Of a DNA stretch of 5,356 nucleotides, positions 5,023 to 5,356 are shown piece after piece. Each line of letters opens with the position of its first letter. Within the stretch, counting starts at the first letter, position 1. The DNA comes from Oscillospiraceae bacterium (GTDB lineage: Bacteria > Bacillota > Clostridia > Oscillospirales > Oscillospiraceae). The position numbers and the translations under genes are program-made. Under the pieces are notes generated by a model. It searched no databases, was not told the DNA's origin, and saw only the letters and a program-made list of their open reading frames with translations. Location of the stretch: assembly GCA_017405545.1 (NCBI GenBank), contig JAFRAF010000228.1, forward strand, positions 1 through 5,356, read 5' to 3'.

Positions 5023-5070
5023 ATTTGCAAGAAACTTTAACAGTTTCTTGCAAATTTTTTTGTTTTTTTT
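5023..5070 (+). terminator. Intrinsic terminator of the rsmA-aag operon
   Basis: A perfect 14-bp inverted repeat (5023-5036 with 5042-5055; ATTTGCAAGAAACT and its complement) with a 5-nt loop is followed by T at 5055-5061, one G, and eight more T at 5063-5070. It starts 8 bp after the glycosylase stop. The stem is AT-rich but long, and the T run is unusually extended. Confidence 0.94.
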
Positions 5071-5094
5071 ATCTATTTCGCAGAAAAATGTAAA

Positions 5095-5147
5095 TATAAT
5101 AAAATAGATCCAAAAATCGATTGTAAAAATGACTGAAAAAATATAAT
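5095..5147 (+). promoter_or_regulatory. AT-rich promoter region of the PEP carboxykinase gene
   Basis: The stretch between the terminator and 5194 is strikingly AT-rich compared with the rest of the window. Perfect TATAAT hexamers occur at 5095-5100 and 5142-5147. The second has TTGTAA at 5121-5126 as a possible -35 box, but the 15-bp spacer is short; reading the -10 as TAATAT (5144-5149) gives 17 bp. The exact promoter cannot be fixed by eye. Confidence 0.5.
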
Positions 5148-5194
5148 ATATACAGTGATTGATATTCACTTAGCATTTAGGAGGAAACTAAGCA

Positions 5195-5356
5195 ATGGCA
5201 TTGACGCAAAACAAGGTAGTCCTGGAATGGATAGATGAGATGGTCGCACTTGTCAAACCTGACAAAGTGATATGGATAGATGGCAGCGAAAAACAGATGG
5301 ACGAGATCCGTAATGAGGGATTCAAAACCGGGGAGCTTATAAAGCTGAACGAGGAG
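5195..5356 (+). CDS. pckG: Phosphoenolpyruvate carboxykinase (GTP), N-terminal part (3' end outside window)
   Basis: The 54 visible residues, including EWIDEMVALVKPDKV, WIDGSEKQMDEI and TGELIKLNEE, match the start of GTP-type PEP carboxykinases from memory. In those enzymes a helix is followed by a 'CKPD-x-V-x-W-x-DGS' segment and 'TGELIKLN'. The enzyme interconverts oxaloacetate and PEP with GTP/GDP; in fermentative anaerobes it often runs toward oxaloacetate to feed succinate or propionate formation. None of the catalytic loops lie within the window, so activity cannot be judged. The ATG at 5195 is preceded by a strong AGGAGG (5179-5184) at 10-nt spacing. It stands alone behind the terminator and its own AT-rich promoter region, so it is probably the first gene of its transcript. 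Confidence 0.92.
   Translation, partial: MALTQNKVVLEWIDEMVALVKPDKVIWIDGSEKQMDEIRNEGFKTGELIKLNEE

Noticed and set aside
5169..5192. CTTAG/CTAAG hairpin framing the pckG Shine-Dalgarno
   Set aside because: Five weak, mostly A-T pairs with a 14-nt loop that leaves the Shine-Dalgarno exposed; likely chance in AT-rich sequence.

Overview
The window is an ordinary-looking chromosomal housekeeping segment, most likely from an anaerobic, moderately GC-rich member of the Clostridia (the gene set and protein sequences resemble Oscillospirales/Ruminococcaceae; this is inferred from the sequence without a search). All eight genes lie on the plus strand, use strong purine-rich ribosome binding sites, overlap by 4 bp inside operons, and are separated by clear hairpin terminators. 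I see no mobile element, CRISPR array, rRNA or complete tRNA.

Layout. (1) Positions 2-559: the 3' end of a ribosomal protein S1-type gene with an unusual Glu/Ala/Pro repeat tail, closed by a strong intrinsic terminator (577-610). (2) Positions 631-3368: a promoter, then ispD and ispF (two successive-pathway enzymes of MEP isoprenoid synthesis, overlapping by 4 bp), a strong hairpin that contains the next gene's Shine-Dalgarno, a small DUF3343-type putative Se/S carrier, and a class V PLP enzyme of the cysteine desulfurase family that starts on TTG and overlaps the carrier by 4 bp. (3) Positions 3371-4430: a near-consensus promoter, about 165 nt of highly structured leader, and rsmA (16S rRNA adenine dimethyltransferase). 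(4) Positions 4427-5014: a GTG-started AAG/MPG-type 3-methyladenine DNA glycosylase that overlaps rsmA by 4 bp, then a perfect 14-bp-stem terminator. (5) From 5195: an AT-rich promoter region leads into the first 54 codons of GTP-type phosphoenolpyruvate carboxykinase, cut by the window end.

How they fit together. ispD and ispF make 2C-methyl-D-erythritol derivatives for isoprenoids; the last two enzymes of that pathway (IspG, IspH, not in the window) are Fe-S proteins, so a sulfur/selenium-handling pair in the same transcript is plausible but unproven. RsmA and the DNA glycosylase are co-translated but act in ribosome maturation and base excision repair respectively.

The most interesting unexplained signal is the leader in front of rsmA (3405-3572). 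It can form a long helix followed by six T (terminator-like), a 6-bp GC helix that would make an H-type pseudoknot with it, and a perfect 11-bp hairpin that is mutually exclusive with the first helix. It could be an attenuator, a short non-coding RNA, or simply the terminator of the upstream operon. These are hand-read pairings; no folding energies or alignments were computed.
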